NCBI GenBank assembly: GCA_934202505.1
Contig: CAKPXW010000074.1
Location: 1-8,761 of the forward strand
Reading direction: 5' to 3'
Source: an uncultured Bacilli bacterium
Lineage (GTDB): Bacteria > Bacillota_I > Bacilli_A > RFN20 > CAG-631
DNA: 8,761 nucleotides
Below, piece by piece: positions 1 through 6,951 of the stretch. The translations under genes were made by a program, and so were the position numbers. The notes beneath the pieces are model-generated. The model searched no databases. It was given only the letters and a program-made list of their open reading frames with translations, and was not told the DNA's origin. Positions within the stretch are counted from its first letter, which is position 1, and the number at the start of each line of letters is the position of its first letter.

Positions 1-2496
1 ATTTTCTACTTTAAAAGATTTTGTATTTTTATCTACAACATCCATTGATGGAGAGACAATATCAAGAAGTTTTTCCATTTTATCAAGTTCAACTTGTTTA
101 TTTATAATTTTGTCGATAGCTTGATATGGAACTTTATTTGTTTCCACCATAAATGTTTTGAAATTTGATACTAATTGAATAGTATCATTTTCTTTATAGG
201 TAACAATTCCTATTGCTTCATGATGATCAGATTTAAACGACTTAAAAGCTAATGTACCCATTGTATTTCTACTAGTTTTATTAATATAACGTGGATATAC
301 TGGTTTTAATCCACCCTTATCAGTTGCAAGCATCATACTACCTTTAAAATCATTAGTAAGAGTAATCATACCTACAACATTGCCTTTTATATTTCTAGAT
401 CCTGCTTTTACTCCAGAAGCTTTAAGCCCTAAAATAGAAACTTGATTTTCATCATAACGAACTATATTACCTGTTGAATATAATACTGCGATATCCATCC
501 CACCATTACATAAACAAGCTCCAACAAGTTTATCACCTTTTTCAATTTTGGCACAAACTAGGCCTTTAGAATATCTATTAGTTTTAAATTCACTTAGTGG
601 AACTCTTTTAATTTGACCAAAAGCAGTAACTAAAGTAACATATAAATCATTTCTAAATTCCTTTACAGCAATTACATTAACTATCTTATCATTTCCATCA
701 TAAGAAGCAATTTTATTTATATGGTCGCCTTCATCTTTCCATTTACTTTCTGCAAGTTCAAATACAGGAATATATAAATAATTTCCACCACTTGTAAAAC
801 ATAATAAAGTATCAAGAGTTGTAAGCTTACCAATACCAACTATAGCATCTTGTTGTTTATATCCTGGGAAAGAATTAGCTGCATTATTATAAGATTTTAA
901 AGAAGTACGTTTCCCATAGCCATCACGAGTAATAGCAACTACTACATCTTCTTTAATAACTGTAGATATCTTATCAATAACAATTTCTTGATATTCATCT
1001 TCAATTTGTGTTTTTCTTGCATAGCCGTATTTAGTTTTAATTTCTTTTAATTCATTAATCATTACTTTTTTAAGTTCGTTTTCATCAGTTAAAATTTTAT
1101 TTAATTCGGCCATTTGCTCTTTTAACGAATTAATTTCATTTTGTAAAGTTGTAATATCTGTTGAAGATAAACGATATAATTGCAATGTTACGATAGCCTC
1201 AGCTTGTTTTTCTGTAAAACCAAATTCTTTAATCAAATTTTCTTTACTATTAGCTTTACTTGATGACTTTCTAATAATTGCAATTACTTTATCAATAATT
1301 GAAACTGCTTTAATTAATCCTTCATCAATATGTAGTCTATCTGAACATTTATTATAGTCAAATTTTGATCTTCTAATTATAACATCTTTTTGATGAGCAA
1401 TATATGAATCTAAAATAGCAAGAATTCCAGTAAGTCTCGGTGTTTTATTATCAATTGTTACCATATTGAAATTATAAGAAATTTGTAAGTCAGATTGTTT
1501 ATAAAGATAATTTAAAATCAATTCAGAATTGGCATTTTCTAAAATATCAATAACGATTCTAAGTCCTTTACGGTCAGTTTCATCACGAACTTCTTCAATA
1601 CCCCAAATTTCTTTATTAAATCTTATTTCATCAATTCTCTTTACTAATTGTTGTTTTATAACTTCATAAGGAATTTCTGTAATTACTAATTGTCTTTGTT
1701 TATCAACAAGTATTTCTTCAACTTTTGAACGAAGAATAATTCTACCTTTACCTGTTTGATAAGCATCAACAATTCCTTTCTTACCCATAATAATTCCACC
1801 TGTTGGAAAATCTGGACCTTGTATAATACCTAAAATTGTTTCAATATGACAATTTGGTGATTTAATTCTTGTAATAGTTGCATCAATTACTTCAGATAAG
1901 TTATGAGGAGGTATATCTGTAGCAAAGCCTGCTGCAATTCCTTTTGCTCCATTTACAAGTAATGCTGGAAATTTAGCTGGAAGAACTGTAGGCTCTAGTA
2001 ATGAATCATCGAAATTCAAGGCCATTTCTACAGTGTTTTTTTCTATATCTTTAAGCATTTCCATAGCAATTGGTGATAATCTGGCTTCTGTATAACGCAT
2101 AGCAGCTGGGGGATCATCATCCATAGAGCCATTATTACCATGCATATCAATAAATGTTACACCATTTTTCCACCATTGAGACATTCTTACCATTGCATCA
2201 TAAATAGAAGAATCTCCATGAGGGTGATATTTACCCATAACATCTCCAACAATACGAGCTGATTTTTTATATTCAGATGTTGGTAACATACCTGATTCTT
2301 TCATGCCAAATAAAATTCTTCTTTGAACAGGCTTTAAACCATCTCTTAAATCAGGAAGTGCTCTATCTTGAATGATATATTTAGAATAAGCACCAAATCT
2401 TTCACCTATTACATCTTCAAATGGTGATTTAACGACATTATCTTCATTGACATTTAAAAAGTCTAAATCATTTTCATTAATTTTCTTTTTAGCCAT
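1..2496 (-). CDS. parC: DNA topoisomerase IV subunit A (ParC), 3' end cut by window edge
   Basis: This is the DNA breakage-reunion subunit of topoisomerase IV, which forms a C2E2 tetramer with ParE to decatenate and relax chromosomes. The frame is open for 832 codons to base 1 with no stop. Seen in order: winged-helix/tower core starting near residue 28 (GERFGAYSKYIIQDRALPD), the quinolone-determining segment HPHGDSSIYDAM at 91-102, and the catalytic tyrosine Y135 in AAMRYTEARL. FTEKQAEAIVTLQLYRL lies near 446-462, before the coiled-coil. Six beta-pinwheel blades span about 513-790, one example being YSTGNIVRY. Where GyrA carries its QRRGGKG box there is SFPGYK (near 542-547), so this is ParC and not GyrA. 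All six blades are present and known Gram-positive ParC proteins are about 800-825 residues, so little is missing. Start: ATG at 2496 with GGTGAG just upstream, overlapping the end of parE. The N terminus carries about 15 extra acidic residues compared with E. coli ParC. Confidence 0.97.
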   Translation of the reverse strand, partial: MAKKKINENDLDFLNVNEDNVVKSPFEDVIGERFGAYSKYIIQDRALPDLRDGLKPVQRRILFGMKESGMLPTSEYKKSARIVGDVMGKYHPHGDSSIYDAMVRMSQWWKNGVTFIDMHGNNGSMDDDPPAAMRYTEARLSPIAMEMLKDIEKNTVEMALNFDDSLLEPTVLPAKFPALLVNGAKGIAAGFATDIPPHNLSEVIDATITRIKSPNCHIETILGIIQGPDFPTGGIIMGKKGIVDAYQTGKGRIILRSKVEEILVDKQRQLVITEIPYEVIKQQLVKRIDEIRFNKEIWGIEEVRDETDRKGLRIVIDILENANSELILNYLYKQSDLQISYNFNMVTIDNKTPRLTGILAILDSYIAHQKDVIIRRSKFDYNKCSDRLHIDEGLIKAVSIIDKVIAIIRKSSSKANSKENLIKEFGFTEKQAEAIVTLQLYRLSSTDITTLQNEINSLKEQMAELNKILTDENELKKVMINELKEIKTKYGYARKTQIEDEYQEIVIDKISTVIKEDVVVAITRDGYGKRTSLKSYNNAANSFPGYKQQDAIVGIGKLTTLDTLLCFTSGGNYLYIPVFELAESKWKDEGDHINKIASYDGNDKIVNVIAVKEFRNDLYVTLVTAFGQIKRVPLSEFKTNRYSKGLVCAKIEKGDKLVGACLCNGGMDIAVLYSTGNIVRYDENQVSILGLKASGVKAGSRNIKGNVVGMITLTNDFKGSMMLATDKGGLKPVYPRYINKTSRNTMGTLAFKSFKSDHHEAIGIVTYKENDTIQLVSNFKTFMVETNKVPYQAIDKIINKQVELDKMEKLLDIVSPSMDVVDKNTKSFKVEN

Positions 2497-4459
2497 TTAA
2501 CTCACCATCTTTCGTAAAATCATCTTCAAGAGTAAAATGGACATTTTCCTCAATCCATTCTCTTCTAATAGTAGCATTATCTCCCATTAAAACAGATAGA
2601 CGACGATCAGCTGCAACATAATCATTTAATTCGACTCTAAGTAAAGTTCTTCTTGCTGGATCCATTGTAGTTTCCCATAATTGTTCAGGGTTCATTTCAC
2701 CTAAACCTTTGTATCTTTGAACATGGCAATTTTCACCAATTTCTTTTTTAGCTTTTGCTAAATCTAAATCATTCCATGCATAACGGAAAACTTCACCTTT
2801 TGAAGTCTTTTTAAATACTTTATAAAGAGGAGGCAAAGCTACATATACCATTCCATTTTCAATTAAACCACGCATATATCTAAAGAAAAACGTTAAAAGT
2901 AATACTTGAATATGCGCACCATCTGTATCAGCATCGGTCATAATTATTATTTTCTTATAATTAGAACGTAGATAATTAAAATCATCGCCCACACCTGCAC
3001 CTACAGTATAGATAATCGTATTAATTTCTTCATTTTTTAATAAATCTGTTAATTTTTGTTTTTCAGAATTTATTACTTTACCTCTTAAAGGTAAAATTGC
3101 TTGATATTTTGAATTTCTTCCTTGTTTTGCTGAACCTCCAGCTGAATCACCTTCTACTAAATAAAGTTCTAGCATTCTTGAATCTTTACTTTGAGCAGGA
3201 GCTAATTTATCAGAAATAATTCTTTCTTGTTTTAAGGCTTTTTTACCATTACGAGCTTCATCACGTGCTTTTCTTACAGCATCACGAACAAGTAAAGCTT
3301 TAATACATTTATTAACTAAATTTAAAGCTATATCTTTATGTTCTGTTAAATAATATGTTAACTTTTCGTAAATAATATTTTCACAAACGCTTCTTGCAAG
3401 TGGTGTACCAAGTTTTGATTTAGTTTGTGATTCAAATTGAAGTAAATTTTCTACTATCTTTACAGACATTACGATATTTAAACCTTCACGAACATCTTTT
3501 CCATCTAATGATTTGATTTTGTTTTTAGCAAGTAATCCTGATGAGGAGGCATAATCATTAAAGGCTTTAGTAAAAGCAGATCGTAAACCAACTTCATGTG
3601 TTCCCCCATCTTTTGTTCTAACATTATTAACAAATGATAAAATACAACTTTCATCATCGCTATAATCATCTGTATAAACAAAAGCCATATCAACTTTAAT
3701 ACCATCTTGTTCACCAATTATTTGAACAATATCATGTAAACGTTTTTTGCCTTCAGTATTATATTTTACAAATTCTACGATACCATTTTCAAAGCAATAA
3801 ACTTCTTTTTTATTTATTGTTTCATCTATAAATTCAATAGAGATTCCAGGCATTAAAAAAGCCGTTTCTCTTAATCTTTCAGCAATTACTGTATGAGAAA
3901 AATTAGTGGTAGTGAAAATTGTGTGGTCAGGTTTAAAATGAACTGTAGTACCTGTTTTTTTAGGATTCGCTACCACACCTATTTCATGTAAATTATTTTT
4001 AATTTTTCCACCATTTATAAAATCTATTTCATACATTTTTCCATCACGAGTTATTGTAACATTCATCCATTCGGATAAAGCATTAACAACAGAAGCACCT
4101 ACACCATGTAAACCAGATGCAGTTTTATAGCCACCCTCTGATGAAAATTTACCACCAGCGTGTAATACTGTATAAACAACAACTGGAGTTGGAACTCCAG
4201 ATTTATGTTTACCAACGGGAACACCTCTACCATTATCTACAACTTCAACTGAATTATCTTTTAATATTTTAACGGTTATTTCTTTCCCATAACCGGCTAA
4301 TGCTTCATCGACAGCATTATCAACAATTTCCCAAATAAGATGATGCAAACCTCTTGAATCGACAGAGCCAATATACATACCAGGTCTTTTTCTAACTGCT
4401 TCAAGCCCTTCAAGTATTTGTATATCCTCATCATTATAGTGACTTGTTTTTTCAGCCAT
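2489..4459 (-). CDS. parE: DNA topoisomerase IV subunit B (ParE)
   Basis: This is the ATPase subunit of topoisomerase IV; it binds and hydrolyses ATP to drive strand passage with ParC. It has 656 residues from the chosen start. Seen: the GHKL ATPase site (EIVDNAVDEALAG at 44-56, DNGRG at 75-79, GLHGVGASVVNALS at 116-129), the transducer QTK loop (345-347), the TOPRIM acidic motifs EGDSAGG (436-442) and DADTDG (509-514), and RYKGLGEMNP (582-591). 'DADTDGAHIQ' and the ending GDNATIRREWIEEN are ParE-like; GyrB normally has DADVDGAHIR. The length is normal and no key residue is missing. The frame opens upstream at an ATG at 4486, but the AAGGAG ribosome binding site lies 7 nt before the ATG at 4459, inside that longer reading, so 4459 is the real start. 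The gene is cotranscribed with parC through an 8-bp overlap and is divergent from plsY. Confidence 0.98.
   Translation of the reverse strand: MAEKTSHYNDEDIQILEGLEAVRKRPGMYIGSVDSRGLHHLIWEIVDNAVDEALAGYGKEITVKILKDNSVEVVDNGRGVPVGKHKSGVPTPVVVYTVLHAGGKFSSEGGYKTASGLHGVGASVVNALSEWMNVTITRDGKMYEIDFINGGKIKNNLHEIGVVANPKKTGTTVHFKPDHTIFTTTNFSHTVIAERLRETAFLMPGISIEFIDETINKKEVYCFENGIVEFVKYNTEGKKRLHDIVQIIGEQDGIKVDMAFVYTDDYSDDESCILSFVNNVRTKDGGTHEVGLRSAFTKAFNDYASSSGLLAKNKIKSLDGKDVREGLNIVMSVKIVENLLQFESQTKSKLGTPLARSVCENIIYEKLTYYLTEHKDIALNLVNKCIKALLVRDAVRKARDEARNGKKALKQERIISDKLAPAQSKDSRMLELYLVEGDSAGGSAKQGRNSKYQAILPLRGKVINSEKQKLTDLLKNEEINTIIYTVGAGVGDDFNYLRSNYKKIIIMTDADTDGAHIQVLLLTFFFRYMRGLIENGMVYVALPPLYKVFKKTSKGEVFRYAWNDLDLAKAKKEIGENCHVQRYKGLGEMNPEQLWETTMDPARRTLLRVELNDYVAADRRLSVLMGDNATIRREWIEENVHFTLEDDFTKDGELNG
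2501..2506 (-). promoter_or_regulatory. Ribosome binding site of parC inside parE
   Basis: GGTGAG sits 4 nt before the parC ATG (6 nt if only the GGTG core is counted) and within the last codons of parE. The parE stop (2489-2491) lies downstream of the parC start, so a ribosome ending parE passes directly over the parC start. This suggests translational coupling and balanced subunit output. Confidence 0.7.
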
Positions 4460-4466
4460 ATCATCA

Positions 4467-4472
4467 CTCCTT
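4467..4472 (-). promoter_or_regulatory. Ribosome binding site of parE
   Basis: A perfect AAGGAG with a 7-nt spacer to the ATG at 4459. It decides the start: the upstream in-frame ATG at 4486 has no such site and would translate through it (residues LRS of the longer reading). Confidence 0.9.
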
Positions 4473-4494
4473 AAATCAAAATACAAGCAAATTA

Positions 4495-4521
4495 TTGCGT
4501 TTTTTGCTCATATATTATAAT
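4495..4521 (+). promoter_or_regulatory. Putative plsY promoter
   Basis: A perfect TATAAT at 4516-4521 lies about 38 nt before the plsY start codon. TTGCGT at 4495-4500 is a possible -35, but its 15-nt spacer is short; at the usual 17 nt the hexamer is TATTGC. The -10 overlaps the parE -10 on the other strand, so RNA polymerase could probably occupy only one direction at a time. Confidence 0.5.
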
Positions 4522-4542
4522 ATAAATAGGAAAAATAATAAA
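4514..4542 (-). promoter_or_regulatory. Putative parE-parC promoter
   Basis: Minus-strand TATAAT at 4514-4519 is a perfect -10 hexamer. A 17-nt spacer leads to TTTATT at 4537-4542, a weak -35. Transcription would begin near 4507, giving a leader of about 48 nt before parE. The -10 is the mirror half of the palindrome that also supplies the plsY -10. In such AT-rich DNA the -10 is persuasive mainly because of its position. Confidence 0.5.
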
Positions 4543-4546
4543 GTGG

Positions 4547-4552
4547 AAGGAG
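4547..4552 (+). promoter_or_regulatory. Ribosome binding site of plsY
   Basis: A perfect AAGGAG with a 6-nt all-A spacer before the ATG at 4559. It confirms the start of plsY. Confidence 0.9.
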
Positions 4553-4558
4553 AAAAAA

Positions 4559-5260
4559 ATGTCTTTTTTTATTTTGATAGTATTAAGTATACTTATCGGT
4601 TATTTATTTGGTTCAATTCCATTTGCTTTAATAATTGGTAAGCTTTTTTGTAAAGTGGATGTTAGAAATTATGGCTCTCATAATCTTGGAACGACTAATG
4701 TTGCTAGAACACTCGGTCCAAGAGTGGCTTTAATTGTGTTAATTCTCGATGCTTCTAAAAGTGCAATAAGCTCTCTTATTATGTTTAATATTGCCAAAAA
4801 CACTCTAAATAATTCTTTATTTATTGGCATCATCTTTTGCCTAACTGGTTTTATGGCAGCTATTGGTCATTGCTTTCCAATATTTGCCAAGTTTAGAGGA
4901 GGAAAAGCAGTTGCAACAATTTTTGGCTTTTTATTAATTAGCAATTATCGAATTGGGCTTGTAGGACTTGCCATTTGGCTAATTATAATTTTTTATAAAA
5001 GAATTGTTTCACTCGCTTCTATTATTACATCTTTTATAGTAGCTATCTTAATTTTTATTCCTTTTTTCAATGTTGCCTATCCGTATTTAAATGAATACTT
5101 ACAAGCTAATTATTTTGTTTATCCAATAACAATATTATCTCTTGCCACATTATTAATTATTAGACACTTATCAAATATTAAACGTTTAATTAATCATGAA
5201 GAAAAAGTGTTTCATTTTGGAAATATTAAAAATTTAAATAAAGATGAAACAAATAAATAA
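4559..5260 (+). CDS. plsY: Acyl-phosphate:glycerol-3-phosphate acyltransferase (PlsY)
   Basis: An integral membrane enzyme that moves an acyl chain from acyl-phosphate (made by PlsX) to glycerol-3-phosphate, giving lysophosphatidate, the first step of phospholipid synthesis. It has 233 residues, slightly longer than typical Bacillus PlsY because of a polar Asn/Lys-rich tail. Family motifs are visible: GSIP (18-21), DVRNYGSHNLGTTN (34-47, normally D-I-R-x-x-G-S-G-N-x-G), GHCFPIF (103-109) followed by FRGGKAVAT (112-120), and a third motif RHLSNIKRL (202-210) with acidic residues at 214-215. Hydrophobic segments fall near 4-28, 55-75, 88-104, 120-145, 149-170 and 186-201. In motif 3 the residue after His203 is Leu, where Bacillus PlsY has Arg; His203 and Asn206 are kept. 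The gene is divergent from parE, as in other Bacilli, and ends just before a strong terminator. Confidence 0.96.
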   Translation: MSFFILIVLSILIGYLFGSIPFALIIGKLFCKVDVRNYGSHNLGTTNVARTLGPRVALIVLILDASKSAISSLIMFNIAKNTLNNSLFIGIIFCLTGFMAAIGHCFPIFAKFRGGKAVATIFGFLLISNYRIGLVGLAIWLIIIFYKRIVSLASIITSFIVAILIFIPFFNVAYPYLNEYLQANYFVYPITILSLATLLIIRHLSNIKRLINHEEKVFHFGNIKNLNKDETNK

Positions 5261-5265
5261 TACCA

Positions 5266-5299
5266 AAAAAAGCACAAAATTAACTTTTTGTGCTTTTTT
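5266..5299. terminator. Bidirectional rho-independent terminator
   Basis: A perfect 14-bp inverted repeat: AAAAAAGCACAAAA at 5266-5279 pairs with 5286-5299 around a 6-nt loop. The A and T arms give a U-rich tail to transcripts from either side. It begins 5 nt after the plsY stop, and the stop of the convergent 5298-6113 gene overlaps its right arm. It therefore serves both plsY and the leftward surface operon. Confidence 0.9.
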
Positions 5300-6113
5300 A
5301 ATTAATATTTGGAACTTCAAATGTCATTCTAAAATTAGGTAAAGTAAATGTATTTGTATTTTCTATAGTTGCACTATCTTTTATTCTAAGTTGCAACCAG
5401 AAATCTAAACGGCCATTTTTTTTAATATTTTCTCCTTCATATTTATTATAAATTGGTAACAAATATGGATTATTGGCACTATTGATAGTAATTCCTTCAT
5501 AACTTGTTGAATCATCATTTAAAAAGGAAATCCAATCGGTAAAATTATAACTTAAACTCTCATTATCTGTATTAGGATTTGAAACAGTTATATTTCCAAA
5601 TCTAACTTCAAATTGTTTAAGAAAATCAAGTGATAAAGTATTAGAACTATCAAAAGAGAAAAACAAATTATTTTCAAATGTACTATAATTTATAACTTCA
5701 AATTTTATTGTATAAATCTTACTTGGAGCCATTTTATCTAAAGTTATTTCTTGTAATGTATTAGCTGAAGAATCTTTAGATAATGCGTATTTTGAATCAA
5801 TTAAAGAAAAATCATATTTTTCTTTATAGTAATAGTTACTATATCCTAAATAATTACCATTATTTGGATCATCCTTTTTAAGATTTAAATATTTATTTTG
5901 GTTTTCATTTGAAAGTAAATCAGGAACTCCATTTTCATTTAAATCATTAGCAACATACATATTTACTAAAGAATCAATTTGTAAAATTTGAAATTCCATA
6001 TTTCCAACATATTTATAGGAAGCAAACCAAGCATAAGTTACACTAATAACTAATAATCCAACAAGCCCTGTAAGTAAAGAAAGAGTTAAAATCCTTTTAT
6101 TTTTTATATGCAT
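5298..6113 (-). CDS. Secreted TasA/CalY-like protein with YAWF-type signal segment (A)
   Basis: A 271-residue exported protein of unproven function. The N terminus is basic (HIKNKR), then one hydrophobic segment (about 8-28) ends in VTYAWFAS (25-32). T-Y-A/W-F resembles the SipW-dependent signal peptides of TasA and camelysin (CalY), with likely processing after Ala28. The rest is polar, Asn/Ser-rich and predicted beta-rich, with no cysteine and no C-terminal anchor. Three stretches resemble TasA in the same order: LDKMAPSKIYTIKFEVIN (125-142; TasA has LSNLKPGDKL), FLKQFEV (164-170; TasA FLSQFEV), and the C-terminal strand FRMTFEV (261-267). A possible calcium loop DLNENGVPD lies at 57-65. 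Start: AGGGAGG (6121-6127) 7 nt before the ATG, directly after the upstream gene's stop. It is the last gene of the operon and its stop lies in the terminator. A plain membrane-tethered protein is the main alternative. Confidence 0.85.
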   Translation of the reverse strand: MHIKNKRILTLSLLTGLVGLLVISVTYAWFASYKYVGNMEFQILQIDSLVNMYVANDLNENGVPDLLSNENQNKYLNLKKDDPNNGNYLGYSNYYYKEKYDFSLIDSKYALSKDSSANTLQEITLDKMAPSKIYTIKFEVINYSTFENNLFFSFDSSNTLSLDFLKQFEVRFGNITVSNPNTDNESLSYNFTDWISFLNDDSTSYEGITINSANNPYLLPIYNKYEGENIKKNGRLDFWLQLRIKDSATIENTNTFTLPNFRMTFEVPNIN

Positions 6114-6120
6114 ATTTTTA

Positions 6121-6127
6121 CCTCCCT
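6121..6127 (-). promoter_or_regulatory. Strong ribosome binding site of the 5298-6113 gene
   Basis: AGGGAGG with a 7-nt spacer. It occupies half of the 14-nt gap and abuts the stop codon of the preceding gene, so it can reload terminating ribosomes. It is the strongest such site in the surface operon, which suggests this last protein is the most abundantly made. Confidence 0.8.
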
Positions 6128-6949
6128 TTAATTATTGCTAGTAAGCCTAATATTTCCAATAATTAAAGATTTTTCTGATAAAAGATTGGAAAAATAAACT
6201 CCTGATTTGGAAATTAGTTCAAAGAATTGAGAAAAATCTTCTTTTATTTCAAAAGTAAATGAAGCTTTTTTATAAGTGCTATTCCAAGTAAATGTATCAA
6301 AAGTTATTGCAGAAGGTAATGTATCATTTTGAAATTCAACATAGGTATCAAGCCATTTATAATTATCAGTAAACACTTGATTTTCAACTTCATTATTTCG
6401 ATTATCATCCTCATAATAAACTAAAGAAATAGGCTTATACTTAAAAGCTCCTAAAACATAATAAGTATAAATTCCTTGATTAGCACCTGATTCTACATTT
6501 AAATCAAATGTGCCAGATTTAGAAAAATCATTTAAACTTAAATTATATTCTTTGCCATCAAGTGAAGAAGCAAGATAATAATTAATTGTAATTTGCACAT
6601 ATTCACCTGGTAACATTTCATTAAATAAAAAATCAGTTTTTTCAATTTTATTAGTAGCTGGTGTATTGTTTTCATCATAATAAATGGAACTATCTAAAAC
6701 CAAAGTATCTTTTTCTATTTTATAATGGTTTTCAAGACGTGTATTATCAAGATTATATCTTGTGGCATAAAAATCTTCAAAAAACATTTTATTAGGATCA
6801 GATACAGAAACAGACATATTTGAAGCAGAAACATTTCTATTAGATGAAAACCAAGCATAGGCAAAAGATACAGTTAGAACAACTACACTGCAAAGCATAC
6901 CTATTAAAGAGACAATCATTTTCCATTTTATTTTTGTTTCTGCTTTCAT
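6128..6949 (-). CDS. Secreted TasA/CalY-like protein with YAWF-type signal segment (B)
   Basis: A 273-residue exported protein that appears to be a divergent paralogue of the next gene's product (271 residues). A basic head (KAETKIKWK) and a hydrophobic segment (about 11-32) end in FAYAWFSS (29-36), giving an A-x-A site before WF. After it, SNMSVSVSD (43-51) parallels GNMEFQILQ in the paralogue. LFNEMLPGEYVQITINYYL (108-126) corresponds to the Leu-x-Pro-Gly turn that precedes a beta strand in TasA/CalY. The body is acidic, Asn/Tyr/Phe-rich, with no enzyme motif. The only cysteine (Cys20) is inside the hydrophobic segment and is not in a lipobox. Start: ATG at 6949, only 2 nt after the stop of the LRR gene, with AGATAGG 8 nt upstream, so translation is probably coupled. 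I judge it a candidate fibre, matrix or surface-layer component; the class is inferred from motifs, and the function is unknown. Confidence 0.85.
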   Translation of the reverse strand: MKAETKIKWKMIVSLIGMLCSVVVLTVSFAYAWFSSNRNVSASNMSVSVSDPNKMFFEDFYATRYNLDNTRLENHYKIEKDTLVLDSSIYYDENNTPATNKIEKTDFLFNEMLPGEYVQITINYYLASSLDGKEYNLSLNDFSKSGTFDLNVESGANQGIYTYYVLGAFKYKPISLVYYEDDNRNNEVENQVFTDNYKWLDTYVEFQNDTLPSAITFDTFTWNSTYKKASFTFEIKEDFSQFFELISKSGVYFSNLLSEKSLIIGNIRLTSNN

Positions 6950-6951
6950 AA

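Noticed and set aside
3505..3717. Minus-strand 70-codon open frame
   Set aside because: It lies wholly inside parE in another frame, with no ribosome binding site and a composition expected of a shadow of AT-rich coding DNA.
4183..4200. Perfect inverted repeat CTGGAGTT-GG-AACTCCAG
   Set aside because: It encodes the conserved Ser-Gly-Val-Pro-Thr-Pro-Val of ParE, so the codons explain it. The 2-nt loop is too tight for a hairpin and there is no T tract.
4460..4486. Upstream in-frame ATG giving parE nine extra residues
   Set aside because: The AAGGAG ribosome binding site of the ATG at 4459 lies within those extra codons, and the ATG at 4486 has no site of its own.
4444..4641. Plus-strand 65-codon open frame across the parE-plsY gap
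   Set aside because: It overlaps the parE start antisense and the plsY start out of frame, and it contains the promoters. It has no protein-like pattern.
6872..6949. Lipoprotein signal in protein B (Cys20 in its hydrophobic segment)
   Set aside because: GMLC followed by more hydrophobic residues does not fit a lipobox, and the hydrophobic stretch continues to the YAWF motif.
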